Assembly (NCBI RefSeq): GCF_042684485.1 | Contig: NZ_JBHULM010000007.1 | Location: 661,149 to 725,148, forward strand | Length of the DNA: 64,000 bases | Direction of reading: 5' to 3' | From: Oceanihabitans gracilariae | GTDB taxonomy: Bacteria > Bacteroidota > Bacteroidia > Flavobacteriales > Flavobacteriaceae | Shown: positions 1-8,260 of the stretch, one piece after another | Layout: every line of letters begins with the position of its first letter | Numbering within the stretch: the first letter of the stretch is position 1 | Translations under genes and position numbers: made by a program | The notes under the pieces: model-generated | Told to the model about the DNA's origin: nothing | Seen by the model: the letters and a program-made list of their open reading frames with translations, nothing else | Database searches by the model: none

Positions 1-1
1 T

Positions 2-805
2 GGTAGTAAAGTTACAGATGAATTAGCCGAAGCTCCTGCATTACAACATGTATCTAAAAGACGTGTTGCTGGTGAAGGATGGCACACTTGGTTAGAACGT
101 AAACCTATTAAATTAACTATTGGTGCAACCATTGCTATTTTAATTGGTGGTATTGTACAAATAGTACCAACCATTATGGTTAAATCTAATATACCAACTA
201 TTGCTAGTGTAAAACCATATACTCCTTTAGAATTAGAAGGACGTGATATTTACATTCGTGAAGGTTGTGTTAGTTGTCACTCACAAATGGTAAGACCGTT
301 TAGAAGTGAGGTAGAACGTTACGGAGAATATTCAAAAGCAGGAGAATTTGTATATGACCATCCTTTCTTGTGGGGAAGTAAACGTACAGGACCAGATTTA
401 CATCGTATAGGAGGAAAATACTCTGATAACTGGCACCTAAACCATATGTATGATCCGCAAAGTACTTCTTCTGGTTCTATCATGCCATCTTATAAATGGA
501 TTGTTAAAGATGAATTAGATAAATCTATGACAGAAGCTAAAATGAAAGCCATGGTACAATTAGGAGTTCCTTATACCGAAGAAGAAATAGCAAATGCACA
601 ACAAGCTATGCTAGAACAAGGTACTAAAATTGAAAAAAACCTATATGCAGATCCTGATTTTGCGCAAACCTATGAAGCGGATAAAGCTGCTGGAGGACCA
701 GAATTTGTTGAAATGCGTAATCGTGAAATAGTTGCACTTATTGCTTACTTACAACGCTTAGGTACTGATATTAAAGTAAAAGATATAGAAACAGCTCAAA
801 ACTAG
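2..805 (+). CDS. ccoNO: cbb3-type cytochrome c oxidase, fused CcoN/CcoO subunit (3' part)
   Basis: The frame is open from the left edge, so this is the C-terminal part (267 residues visible) of a gene that starts outside the window; the internal ATG at 176 lies inside a transmembrane segment and is not the start. The visible part is CcoO: a membrane anchor encoded around 107-181, then a CVSCH heme c site at 266-280 followed by QMVRPF, and the conserved CcoO stretch with FLWGSKRTGPDLHRIGG and GSIMPSYKW, the latter supplying the axial Met. Fusion to CcoN is inferred because the frame continues far upstream of any CcoO start and because Bacteroidota usually have fused CcoNO. The protein is a membrane subunit of the high-affinity terminal oxidase that reduces O2 at low oxygen. 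It heads the ccoQ-P-G-H genes that follow. Confidence 0.93.
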   Translation, partial: GSKVTDELAEAPALQHVSKRRVAGEGWHTWLERKPIKLTIGATIAILIGGIVQIVPTIMVKSNIPTIASVKPYTPLELEGRDIYIREGCVSCHSQMVRPFRSEVERYGEYSKAGEFVYDHPFLWGSKRTGPDLHRIGGKYSDNWHLNHMYDPQSTSSGSIMPSYKWIVKDELDKSMTEAKMKAMVQLGVPYTEEEIANAQQAMLEQGTKIEKNLYADPDFAQTYEADKAAGGPEFVEMRNREIVALIAYLQRLGTDIKVKDIETAQN

Positions 806-809
806 AATT

Positions 810-1001
810 ATGTTAAAATTTGTAAAAAATTATATGGACAGTATTTCTGGAATTGAAGTATATCCAATCATATCCTTATTAATTTTCTTTGGCTTTTTTG
901 TAGTTCTTTTTTTGTGGGTTTTTACAGCAAAAAAAGAGTACATACAAACAGTAAGTAACATTCCATTAGAAAACGACAACCAAAACCAAACAGAAAAATG
1001 A
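810..1001 (+). CDS. ccoQ: CcoQ/FixQ-like small cbb3 oxidase subunit
   Basis: A 63-residue protein with one central transmembrane segment (about residues 18-39) and a polar C-terminal tail. It starts 4 bases after the ccoNO stop and overlaps the ccoP start in an ATGA-type overlap, so translation is probably coupled. Size, single membrane helix and position between ccoO and ccoP match the CcoQ/FixQ family, which stabilises the assembled cbb3 complex. There is no catalytic motif, so the call rests mainly on context. Confidence 0.8.
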   Translation: MLKFVKNYMDSISGIEVYPIISLLIFFGFFVVLFLWVFTAKKEYIQTVSNIPLENDNQNQTEK

Positions 1002-1888
1002 AAAATTTTATACCATCTTGGATAAGAGTACCTGTTATATTCTTTATCATATTCGGCCTAGTAGAGTATTTTGTAGACTCTGCTGGTAGTAAACCTGCAT
1101 TTATTGAGCAACCTATAATTATGCTATTCTTATTATTAGTATTAGTTATACTTATAGCTACAGAAGCTATTGTTGGCTCTATGGACAACATACTTTATCA
1201 AAGTTTAGACGAAGAAGCTAAAGCTAGATATGAAGCTTCTAGTAAAGCAAAAAAACCTAAATTTATTATCTGGTTAGAAGAAACCTATATTAAATTATTA
1301 GGAGCTAAACCTATACAAGAAGAACACGAAATCATTTTAGACCATAATTATGATGGTATTAAAGAACTAGATAACAACTTACCACCATGGTGGGTATATA
1401 GTTTTTATATCTCTATCGTTTTTGCAGCTATTTACTTACTTAAATTTCATGTATTCAATGGTGAAAACCAATACCAAGAATTAGAACAAGAATATGCTCA
1501 AGCTAAAATTGATTTAGAAGAATACAAAAAAACAGCTAAAGATTTAGTAGATTTTAATACTGTTGAAGTTTTAACAGATGCTGCAGATTTAGCAAACGGA
1601 AAGAAAATTTTTGAAACCAACTGTGTCGCTTGTCATAAAGCAGATGGTGGTGGTGGAATTGGACCTAACCTAACCGATAACCACTGGATTTTAGGTGGTG
1701 GAATTAAAAATGTTTTTAGAACCATTACAGAAGGTGGTCGTAACGGAAAAGGAATGATTGCCTGGAAACAAAGTTTAAAACCATCAGAAATTAATCAAGT
1801 AGCTAGTTACGTATTACAATTTCAAGGTACAACTCCTGCAGAACCAAAAGCAGCAGAAGGTGATATTTGGGAAGAAACTCAAGAATAA
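998..1888 (+). CDS. ccoP: cbb3 oxidase cytochrome c subunit CcoP, single-heme form
   Basis: A 296-residue subunit with two N-terminal hydrophobic segments (about residues 8-25 and 40-58), a third near 130-147, a charged linker, and a C-terminal cytochrome c domain. The heme site is CVACH at residues 209-213 and the likely axial Met is in GKGMIAWK. Only one CxxCH is present, whereas the proteobacterial CcoP is diheme. The extra N-terminal membrane pair is also not seen in the classical CcoP. The subunit passes electrons from soluble or tethered cytochromes to CcoO. Its start overlaps the ccoQ stop by 4 bases. Confidence 0.9.
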   Translation: MKNFIPSWIRVPVIFFIIFGLVEYFVDSAGSKPAFIEQPIIMLFLLLVLVILIATEAIVGSMDNILYQSLDEEAKARYEASSKAKKPKFIIWLEETYIKLLGAKPIQEEHEIILDHNYDGIKELDNNLPPWWVYSFYISIVFAAIYLLKFHVFNGENQYQELEQEYAQAKIDLEEYKKTAKDLVDFNTVEVLTDAADLANGKKIFETNCVACHKADGGGGIGPNLTDNHWILGGGIKNVFRTITEGGRNGKGMIAWKQSLKPSEINQVASYVLQFQGTTPAEPKAAEGDIWEETQE

Positions 1889-1908
1889 GAACCTAAAGAA
1901 TAAATATT

Positions 1909-3333
1909 TTGGAAACTCCAGAAAACGAATCATTTAGAGACAGTATTGGAACCATAAATGAAGAAGGAAAACGAGCTTGGGTATACCCCAAAAAACCAAG
2001 CGGTAAATTCTATGAAAAGCGTAAAATAGTAAGTTATATCTTATTAGCTTTTCTTATCGCTGCTCCTTTCATTAAAATTAATGGCAACCAGTTTTTAATG
2101 TTTAATATATTAGAACGTCGTTTTAATATTTTCGGATTTCCTTTTTGGCCGCAAGACTTTCACCTCTTTGTAATTTCTATGATTATTGGTGTCATTTTTG
2201 TCGCTTTATTTACTGTTGGGTTTGGACGTATTTTTTGCGGTTGGATTTGCCCACAAACCATATTCTTAGAAATGGTTTTTCGTAGAATTGAATATTGGAT
2301 TGATGGAGACAGAAACAAACAGCGTAAATTAGACAAACAAAAATGGGATGCCGAAAAAATTAAAAAACGACTTTTAAAATGGTTTCTATTTTTAGTCATT
2401 TCTTTTGTAATAGCTAATGTGTTTTTAGCCTATTTAATAGGAAGTGATAAACTTTTAAACTATATCACAGATGGTCCTTTTGAACATTTAGGAACCCTAT
2501 TTCCTTTATTAATATTTACTGCTGTTTTCTACTTTGTTTTTGCTTGGTTTAGAGAACAAGTATGTATCATTGCTTGTCCTTATGGTAGATTACAAGGTGT
2601 ACTTTTAGATAATAAATCTATTATTGTTGCCTATGATCATGTAAGAGGTGAAGGTGAAAATGGAAGAAAAAAATTCAGAAAAAATGAAGATAGAGAAGCT
2701 TTAGGTCATGGTGATTGTATAGATTGCTTACAATGTGTACATGTTTGTCCTACAGGAATTGATATTAGAAACGGTACGCAATTAGAATGTGTAAACTGTA
2801 CTGCTTGTATTGATGAGTGCGATCATATTATGGAAAGTATTAATCTTCCAACAGGATTAATTCGTTATGCTAGTGAAAATGAAATAGAAAAAGGCGAAAA
2901 ATTTAAACTCACCGCAAGAATGAAAGGCTACATAGCTGTTCTTGTTATACTTGTTGGTGTTTTAAGTGGTATGCTACTTTTAAGAAATGATGTAGAAGCA
3001 AGAGTATTAAGACTACCAGGACAATTATATGAACACAAAGGGGAAACCATAATAAGTAACGTTTTCACCTATAAGTTAGTGAATAAAACAACTCAAGAAA
3101 TTGAAAACATTAACTTTAAACTTAGAAAATATAACGGAGAAATAAAACTAGTTTCCACCACAGATAATTTTATAGTTCCTGCTCAAGGTATTGCAGAAGG
3201 AACCTTATTTATTGAAATAGATAAAAGCCAACTAAAAGGAGACAAAAACAAGCTCATGATAGATGTGTATAGTGGTGATAAACTAATTGATAATACAAGT
3301 GTAAACTTTCTAGGACCTAGAAGTTATAACTAA
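1909..3333 (+). CDS. ccoG: CcoG, cbb3 oxidase accessory iron-sulfur protein (FixG/RdxA)
   Basis: A 474-residue membrane protein with several hydrophobic segments, CGWICPQ and CIIACPYG motifs, and a ferredoxin-like pair of clusters (C270-x2-C-x2-C-x3-CP, then CVNCTACIDEC). The C-terminal 100 residues look like the periplasmic Ig-like CcoG domain. In other bacteria CcoG reduces Cu(II) to Cu(I) for CuB insertion into cbb3 oxidase. The start is TTG at 1909: the first in-frame upstream stop is at 1894-1896 and no ATG or GTG lies between, while the MET-x-ESFRDSIGT N-terminus fits the family. It lies 20 bp after ccoP. Confidence 0.93.
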   Translation: METPENESFRDSIGTINEEGKRAWVYPKKPSGKFYEKRKIVSYILLAFLIAAPFIKINGNQFLMFNILERRFNIFGFPFWPQDFHLFVISMIIGVIFVALFTVGFGRIFCGWICPQTIFLEMVFRRIEYWIDGDRNKQRKLDKQKWDAEKIKKRLLKWFLFLVISFVIANVFLAYLIGSDKLLNYITDGPFEHLGTLFPLLIFTAVFYFVFAWFREQVCIIACPYGRLQGVLLDNKSIIVAYDHVRGEGENGRKKFRKNEDREALGHGDCIDCLQCVHVCPTGIDIRNGTQLECVNCTACIDECDHIMESINLPTGLIRYASENEIEKGEKFKLTARMKGYIAVLVILVGVLSGMLLLRNDVEARVLRLPGQLYEHKGETIISNVFTYKLVNKTTQEIENINFKLRKYNGEIKLVSTTDNFIVPAQGIAEGTLFIEIDKSQLKGDKNKLMIDVYSGDKLIDNTSVNFLGPRSYN

Positions 3334-3437
3334 ACAACCTAAATTGTAAAGTTAAAAACCCTTGTAATATTTAAATCTCTTGCATGCAAGAAGAATACTA
3401 ATTAAAAAGAGAGCACCACTTTTGTGGAAGAAAAAAG

Positions 3438-3884
3438 ATGAAAATAAATTGGGGAACAGGAATCGTTATTGCATTTATCGTTTTTATTAGCTTTATCATG
3501 TACTTTATTATTACCATGATGACTAATAATAAATATGACCATGATTTAGTAGTTGAAGATTATTACAAACAAGAGCTACAATTTCAAAAAGACATAGATA
3601 AAGAAACCAATGCTAAAACCTTAACAGAAAACATAACGTACAAAAAAACGGAAGAAGGTTTAGTAATTATATTTCCTGAAAACCTTTTAATTAATAACAT
3701 ATCTGGAAAAGTGTTCCTATATAGACCATCTAATAAACAATTTGATTTTGAAATGCCTATTTCTCTATCAAACCATAATTTGCTCATACCTGACAAACGT
3801 TTGTTAGATGGTCGCTGGAACATTAATGTGGATTGGCAATATAACGGAAAAAACTATCTCTACAAAAAGGAAATCACCTATTAA
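3438..3884 (+). CDS. ccoH: FixH/CcoH-family cbb3 oxidase assembly protein
   Basis: A 148-residue protein with a single N-terminal transmembrane helix (about residues 7-28, rich in Ile/Phe/Met) followed by a YDHDLVVEDYYKQEL segment typical of FixH proteins, and then a small beta-rich domain. FixH/CcoH binds assembling cbb3 subunits and is needed for a stable complex. It lies 104 bp after ccoG in the same direction and is followed by a terminator-like hairpin, so it probably closes the main cco transcript. Confidence 0.85.
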   Translation: MKINWGTGIVIAFIVFISFIMYFIITMMTNNKYDHDLVVEDYYKQELQFQKDIDKETNAKTLTENITYKKTEEGLVIIFPENLLINNISGKVFLYRPSNKQFDFEMPISLSNHNLLIPDKRLLDGRWNINVDWQYNGKNYLYKKEITY

Positions 3885-3895
3885 ATAGCACGATT

Positions 3896-3923
3896 ACCTC
3901 TAACCAACCGTAGAGGTCTTTTT
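3896..3923 (+). terminator. Rho-independent terminator after fixH
   Basis: Arms ACCTCTA (3896-3902) and TAGAGGT (3911-3917) with an 8-base loop are followed by a short T run (3919-3923). It lies 11 bp after the ccoH stop. It may be leaky, since the next gene starts 51 bp later in the same direction. Confidence 0.65.
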
Positions 3924-3974
3924 AATACATGGTCTTAACAATTCTAGACCACATAAAATTTAAACAGCTACTAC

Positions 3975-4676
3975 ATGCTTTGGTCTGCACTCATATTTGG
4001 ATTACTAGGAAGCTTTCACTGCGTTGGTATGTGTGGTCCTATTGCATTTATGTTACCTGTAGACAGGAGTAACTCTATTAAAAAAGTCATCCAGATATTT
4101 ACCTACCATCTTGGCAGATTATTAGCCTATTCTCTTATTGGTTTGTTTTTTGGATTAGTTGGTAAAAGCCTATACATCTTTGGCTTACAACAACAACTTT
4201 CTATACTAATTGGTGTTTTAATGATTGTAGTAGTTTTAATTCCTGTAAAAATCTTTAACAAATACAATTTTTCAAAACCACTTTACAAAATTATTTCTAG
4301 AGTAAAATCTTCCTTAGGTAAGGCTTTAAAAAAGAAAACTGCAGATACCTTTTTAACCATTGGTTTTTTAAATGGCTTTTTACCTTGTGGCTTGGTATAT
4401 ATGGCTGTTTTTGCATCATTAGCAATGCAAAATGCATGGCAATCTAGTTTGTATATGGTCTTATTTGGTTTAGGTACCATACCATTAATGACGTCTGCTA
4501 TTTACCTAGGTAAATTTTTAAATTCTAAAATGAAGCAACGTATTCAAAAAGTGATTCCTATTTTTGTAGTCATTATAGGATTATTGTTTATACTTCGTGG
4601 ATTAGGTTTAGGTATTCCTTACCTCTCTCCTGCTCCAATTATTGAAACAGCATCTAGTGCTATTGAGTGTCACTAA
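3975..4676 (+). CDS. TauE/SafE (UreH/DsbD-like) integral membrane protein of the cco cluster
   Basis: A 233-residue protein with about six transmembrane segments. The N-terminal GSFHCVGMCGPIAFMLP motif and the later GFLNGFLPCGLVYMA motif are the hallmarks of the DsbD_2 / cytochrome-biogenesis transmembrane family, commonly annotated as a sulfite exporter. Members next to cbb3 genes in Bacteroidota and Epsilonproteobacteria are thought to move metal ions or reductant during oxidase maturation. That role is inferred from position here. The conserved Cys residues suggest copper or thiol chemistry rather than sulfite export. Confidence 0.8.
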   Translation: MLWSALIFGLLGSFHCVGMCGPIAFMLPVDRSNSIKKVIQIFTYHLGRLLAYSLIGLFFGLVGKSLYIFGLQQQLSILIGVLMIVVVLIPVKIFNKYNFSKPLYKIISRVKSSLGKALKKKTADTFLTIGFLNGFLPCGLVYMAVFASLAMQNAWQSSLYMVLFGLGTIPLMTSAIYLGKFLNSKMKQRIQKVIPIFVVIIGLLFILRGLGLGIPYLSPAPIIETASSAIECH

Positions 4677-4726
4677 ATACTGTAGCTTTTTTTAAATAAT
4701 ACTTCCTATAGCTATTAAAAATAAAA

Positions 4727-6163
4727 ATGCTAAAAATGGATAATTCGCATAAACTGCAATTAAGTAAAGAAGAAATGAGAGAATATGGATATCAGGTAAT
4801 TGATTCCATTGTAGAACATTTTGATACAGAAAACACAAAAAAACCAGTTGCCTTAGCTTCTAGAGAAGAAATGGATTTGCTTTTTAAAACCGAAGCACCT
4901 GAAGAAGCTACAAACTACAAAGAAGTATTAGATTTTGTTACCGAAAAAGTACTACCTAATAGTAATATAGTAACACACCCAAAATCGTATTCTTTTGTTC
5001 CTGGACCTAGTAATTATGTTAGCGTAATGGCAGATACACTAGCTACAGGATTTAATGTTTTTTCTGGTGGTTGGGCTGCTTCTCCTGCCGCTGCAGAACT
5101 AGAAATTGTTACCATGAACTGGTTATTAAAACTATTTAAATTCCCAACAAAAAAAGGTGGTGGAATTTTCACTAGTGGAGGCTCTATGGCCAACCTAACA
5201 GCTTTAGTAACTGCACGTAGACAACGTTGTGGCGACGATTTTTCTAAAGCCATTATTTACCTGTCAGACCAAGCGCACTCCTCTAATATAAAGGCTATTC
5301 GCGTTTTAGGTTTTAAGAAAGAACAAGTACGTATAATACCTACAGACATTGAATTTAAAATGGCAATTAATAAACTTAAAAATGCCATTGCTAAAGATAG
5401 ATTAGAAGGTTTAAAGCCTTTTTGTATTATAGCATCTGCAGGAACCACAAATACAGGTACTGTAGATCCTTTAAATGAAATTGCTAAAATTTGCAAAACC
5501 GAAAAACTTTGGTTTCATATTGATGGTGCTTATGGTGGAGCAGCCATTTTATCTAAAAAAGGAAACCAATTATTAAAGGGAATTGAAAAAGCAGATTCTG
5601 TAGCTATAGATCCGCATAAATGGTTATTTCAGCCTTATGAAATGGGTTGTTTACTAGTTAGAAATCACAAATGGCTAAGTGAAACTTTTACCGAAAAACC
5701 AGAGTATTTAAGAGATATTGAAGGCAATCAATCGGAAATTAATTTTTACGATCATGGTATACAACTTACAAGACGTTTTAGAGCGTTAAAGTTTTATATG
5801 TCGATGAAAACCTTCGGACTTACCGCATTTAAAAAAGCGGTTTCCTATTCTATTGATTTAGCAGAAGAAATAGAAGAACATTTACGTAAAAGTGCGAATT
5901 GGGAAGTAGTATCTCCTGCTACACTTGCAGTAATTAATTTTAGATACAATCCCATAGGAAAAAATTATTCCGAAAAACAACTGGATGCTATTAATCAAGA
6001 GATTTCTAAAAAAATAGTAGACTCTAGAGAAGCATTATTGGTAACTACCATTTTACAAAAACAAGTAGTTTTAAGAATGTGCTTAATTAACCCAAGAACT
6101 ACCATTGTAGATATTAAAGACACCTTAAAAACCTGTGAATCTTTTGCTAAAGAAATTGTATAA
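4727..6163 (+). CDS. PLP-dependent group II amino acid decarboxylase
   Basis: A 478-residue enzyme of the aromatic-amino-acid/glutamate decarboxylase family. Visible motifs are GIFTSGGSMANLTAL (PLP phosphate loop), SAGTTNTGTVDP, HIDGAYGG (Asp that contacts the PLP nitrogen) and AIDPHKWLFQP, where Lys298 should form the Schiff base. The N-terminal FVPGPSNYVSVMAD and SGGWAASPAAAELE segments fit the same family. The substrate cannot be told from sequence; tyrosine, tryptophan, DOPA, 2,4-diaminobutyrate and glutamate are all acted on by relatives. ATG at 4727 and ATG at 4736 are both possible starts. Confidence 0.85.
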   Translation: MLKMDNSHKLQLSKEEMREYGYQVIDSIVEHFDTENTKKPVALASREEMDLLFKTEAPEEATNYKEVLDFVTEKVLPNSNIVTHPKSYSFVPGPSNYVSVMADTLATGFNVFSGGWAASPAAAELEIVTMNWLLKLFKFPTKKGGGIFTSGGSMANLTALVTARRQRCGDDFSKAIIYLSDQAHSSNIKAIRVLGFKKEQVRIIPTDIEFKMAINKLKNAIAKDRLEGLKPFCIIASAGTTNTGTVDPLNEIAKICKTEKLWFHIDGAYGGAAILSKKGNQLLKGIEKADSVAIDPHKWLFQPYEMGCLLVRNHKWLSETFTEKPEYLRDIEGNQSEINFYDHGIQLTRRFRALKFYMSMKTFGLTAFKKAVSYSIDLAEEIEEHLRKSANWEVVSPATLAVINFRYNPIGKNYSEKQLDAINQEISKKIVDSREALLVTTILQKQVVLRMCLINPRTTIVDIKDTLKTCESFAKEIV

Positions 6164-6182
6164 GCTGTTAAATGTTGTGAAC

Positions 6183-6194
6183 TGATATTTATCA
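6183..6194 (+). promoter_or_regulatory. FNR/DNR-type box before the CBS-domain gene
   Basis: TGAT-ATTT-ATCA, a perfect TGAT-N4-ATCA dyad. Its centre (6188.5) is 29.5 bp upstream of TATCTTAC (6218-6225), a partial match to the TAnnTTTG -7 element. The same spacing recurs at five other promoters in the window. This places the box near -42, the position of a class II Crp/FNR activator. Confidence 0.7.
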
Positions 6195-6250
6195 TATTTA
6201 TTTTCTAGGCTTTAAACTATCTTACATCAAGAATTTAAAACCAAAAAACT

Positions 6251-6670
6251 ATGAAAAAAAGAACACCCGTTTCAGCTATTATGACCAAAGATGTGATTAC
6301 TCTTAATCATTCTGACAATTTAGAAATAGCCGAAAAGTTATTCAAAAAAAATAATATTCGTCATATTCCTGTAGTAAATGGTGAGAAAATAATTGGTATA
6401 CTAAGTTATACCGATTTATTACGAATTAGTTTTGCAGACGCTATAGATGAAGACGAAAAAGAAGTAGACACGGTTGTATATAACATGTTTACTATAGAAC
6501 AAGTAATGGCAAAAAATATAATTCATGTTAGTTCTGATACAACTATAAAAGAAGTTGCAGAAATACTAGCAAAAAAAGAATTTCATGCCTTACCAGTTGT
6601 AGATAATAATGCTTTAGTTGGTATTGTTACCACTACAGATTTAATAAATTACTTGATTGAACAATTTTAA
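6251..6670 (+). CDS. CBS-pair domain protein
   Basis: A 139-residue protein made almost entirely of two CBS motifs (about residues 8-60 and 78-135), each with the VxxIMTKDVITL/VMAKNIIHVS start and the HxPVV core. CBS pairs bind adenine nucleotides and sense energy state. The stand-alone form resembles proteins annotated as acetoin-utilisation or IMPDH-like, but nothing links it to a specific target. The FNR-type box 57 bp upstream suggests induction together with nirK, nos and hemN when oxygen is low. Confidence 0.85.
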   Translation: MKKRTPVSAIMTKDVITLNHSDNLEIAEKLFKKNNIRHIPVVNGEKIIGILSYTDLLRISFADAIDEDEKEVDTVVYNMFTIEQVMAKNIIHVSSDTTIKEVAEILAKKEFHALPVVDNNALVGIVTTTDLINYLIEQF

Positions 6671-6794
6671 AATTAAAAGGCAATAAAATTGCTAAAAACT
6701 AATTTATAGTACTAATTAAAACACCGTTGAAAGTATATTTACACCTAAAAATGTATAGTTTTTCAACTGTGTTTTTTATGTTTATATTATTTTA

Positions 6795-6830
6795 TATTTT
6801 AATTAAGACAAACTTGTCCTAATTAAAATA
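6795..6830 (+). promoter_or_regulatory. 36-bp dyad operator over the rrf2 promoter
   Basis: An inverted repeat centred at 6812.5 in which 16 of 18 base pairs match; the core is GACAA-AC-TTGTC. The -7 element TATCTTTG lies at 6837-6844 and a possible -33 TTG at 6814-6816 falls inside the dyad, so bound protein would block the promoter of the downstream Rrf2 gene. The right-hand half (TTGTCCTA) is found again upstream of ric, nirK and the nos operon. Autorepression by the Rrf2 protein is the natural inference. Confidence 0.7.
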
Positions 6831-6864
6831 ATATCCTATCTTTGTAAAAGAAATAAAAAAAAAT

Positions 6865-7299
6865 ATGTTTTCAAAAGCTTGTGAGTATGGTATAAGAGCC
6901 TCCATTTTTATTGCAAAAAATTCGCGTGAAGGCAGACGTGTTTCTCCTAAAGAAATTTCTGAAGAAATAAATTCACCACAAGCATTTACTGCAAAAATTT
7001 TACAAGCTCTTGTTAGAAATGAAATAATAAATTCTGTGAAAGGAGCTTATGGTGGTTTTGAAATTAATAAAGATGAAATTGCTTCTATTAAGCTTTCACA
7101 AATAGTTGAAGCTATAGATGGTGATAAAATATATAGTGGTTGTGGTTTAGGTTTAGAGAGATGCAATGAAAACCATCCTTGTCCTCTGCACGATAAATTT
7201 AAGTTCATTAGAGATGATTTAAAAAACATGCTAGAAAAAACAAACCTTGAAGAGCTTGCTTTAGATATTAAAACAGGAATGACATTTTTAAAGACTTAA
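6865..7299 (+). CDS. Rrf2-family regulator, NsrR/IscR-like
   Basis: A 144-residue regulator with the Rrf2 winged helix (MFSKACEYGIRASIFIA at the N-terminus; recognition-helix region SPQAFTAKILQALVRN) and three cysteines at residues 93, 100 and 106, the usual position of Fe-S ligands in NsrR and IscR. NsrR proteins carry an NO-sensitive cluster and repress NO-detoxification genes. The next gene, 113 bp downstream, is the Ric di-iron repair protein, a classical NsrR target, which favours an NO sensor over IscR. The start follows a TATCTTTG -7 element at 6837-6844, giving a short leader of about 14 nt. Confidence 0.87.
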   Translation: MFSKACEYGIRASIFIAKNSREGRRVSPKEISEEINSPQAFTAKILQALVRNEIINSVKGAYGGFEINKDEIASIKLSQIVEAIDGDKIYSGCGLGLERCNENHPCPLHDKFKFIRDDLKNMLEKTNLEELALDIKTGMTFLKT

Positions 7300-7317
7300 A
7301 AAAATTTGAATATAAAT

Positions 7318-7333
7318 AGGACAAAATTATCCG
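7318..7333 (+). promoter_or_regulatory. Rrf2-type half-dyad upstream of ric
   Basis: TAGGACAA followed by AATTATCC forms an imperfect dyad (GGACAA / TTATCC). The complementary strand reads TTGTCCTA, the core of the operator upstream of the Rrf2 gene. It lies 80 bp before the ric start. No clear -7 element could be assigned, so the mode of action is uncertain. Confidence 0.5.
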
Positions 7334-7412
7334 ACATAAAACAGCCTTCACTTTCTTATTAAAGAAAAGAATAAAAGGCCATTACTTTTACCAATTTTAA
7401 AACAAACACATT

Positions 7413-8144
7413 ATGGAAACATTACAAAAAAATACGCAGAAACAAATAGGTGAATATGTAGCAGACGATTTTAGAACTGCGGCAGTTTTTTCAAAATACA
7501 AAATAGATTTCTGTTGTAATGGAAACAGAACTATTGACGAAGCTTGCGAAAAAAAAAGAATCGATAGCAACACCTTAGTCGATGAATTAGAAACGGTTTT
7601 AAACTCGAAAACAGATCAATCTATAGATTATAAATCTTGGCCTTTAGATTTATTAGCAGAATATATTGAAAAAAAACACCATAGATATGTGGAAGAAAAA
7701 ATCCCAGTATTGCGTCAGTTTTTAGATAAACTTTGTCGTGTACATGGTGCCAATCACCCAGAATTATTTAAAGTAAATGAACTATTTACTGCTTCTGCTG
7801 GCGAATTGACAGCGCATATGAAAAAAGAAGAACTCATACTCTTCCCTTTTGTAAAAAGAATGGTAAAAGCTAAAATAGACAACCAAGCTATACAATCTCC
7901 ACAATTTGGAACCGTAGAAAACCCAATAGCTATGATGATGCATGAACACGATAATGAAGGGGAACGTTTTAGAGAAATTGCAAAACTAACTAACGATTAT
8001 AATCCTCCTGTAGACGCTTGTAACACCTACAAAGTAACCTATGCAATGTTAGATGAGTTTGAAAAAGATCTACACCTACACATACATTTAGAAAATAATA
8101 TTTTATTCCCAGAAGCCATAAAACTAGAGCAACAATTTGATTAA
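7413..8144 (+). CDS. ric: Ric/YtfE/ScdA iron-sulfur cluster repair di-iron protein
   Basis: A 243-residue protein with the two-domain ScdA layout. Residues 1-60 form the ScdA_N domain (QIGEYVADDFRTAAVFSKYKIDFCCNG, with the conserved CC). The rest is a hemerythrin-like four-helix domain with His and Glu ligands in KKHHRYVEEKIPVL, VHGANHPELF, HMKKEELILFPFV, HEHDNEGERF and HLHIHLENNILFPEA. Ric proteins repair Fe-S clusters damaged by NO or peroxide. The gene follows the NsrR-like regulator and is ended by a strong hairpin at 8180-8218. Confidence 0.93.
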   Translation: METLQKNTQKQIGEYVADDFRTAAVFSKYKIDFCCNGNRTIDEACEKKRIDSNTLVDELETVLNSKTDQSIDYKSWPLDLLAEYIEKKHHRYVEEKIPVLRQFLDKLCRVHGANHPELFKVNELFTASAGELTAHMKKEELILFPFVKRMVKAKIDNQAIQSPQFGTVENPIAMMMHEHDNEGERFREIAKLTNDYNPPVDACNTYKVTYAMLDEFEKDLHLHIHLENNILFPEAIKLEQQFD

Positions 8145-8179
8145 TAGCACTTCATAATTTGCAACTTTAGTACTTAGAA

Positions 8180-8218
8180 AATCCTGGAACATTTTCCTTA
8201 CTATGTTCTGGGATTTTT
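8180..8218 (+). terminator. Terminator after ric
   Basis: A 13-bp stem (8180-8192 with 8203-8215, two G-U wobbles) with a 10-base loop runs into TTTTT (8214-8218). It lies 36 bp after the ric stop and separates ric from the next membrane-protein gene. Confidence 0.75.
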
Positions 8219-8260
8219 ATTAAAACTTATATCTTTATTAAAGAGCTACTTTTTAATACA

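Noticed and set aside
922..1191. Minus-strand reading frame over ccoQ/ccoP
   Set aside because: Antisense to two well-supported overlapping genes, hydrophobic only because it mirrors a membrane segment.
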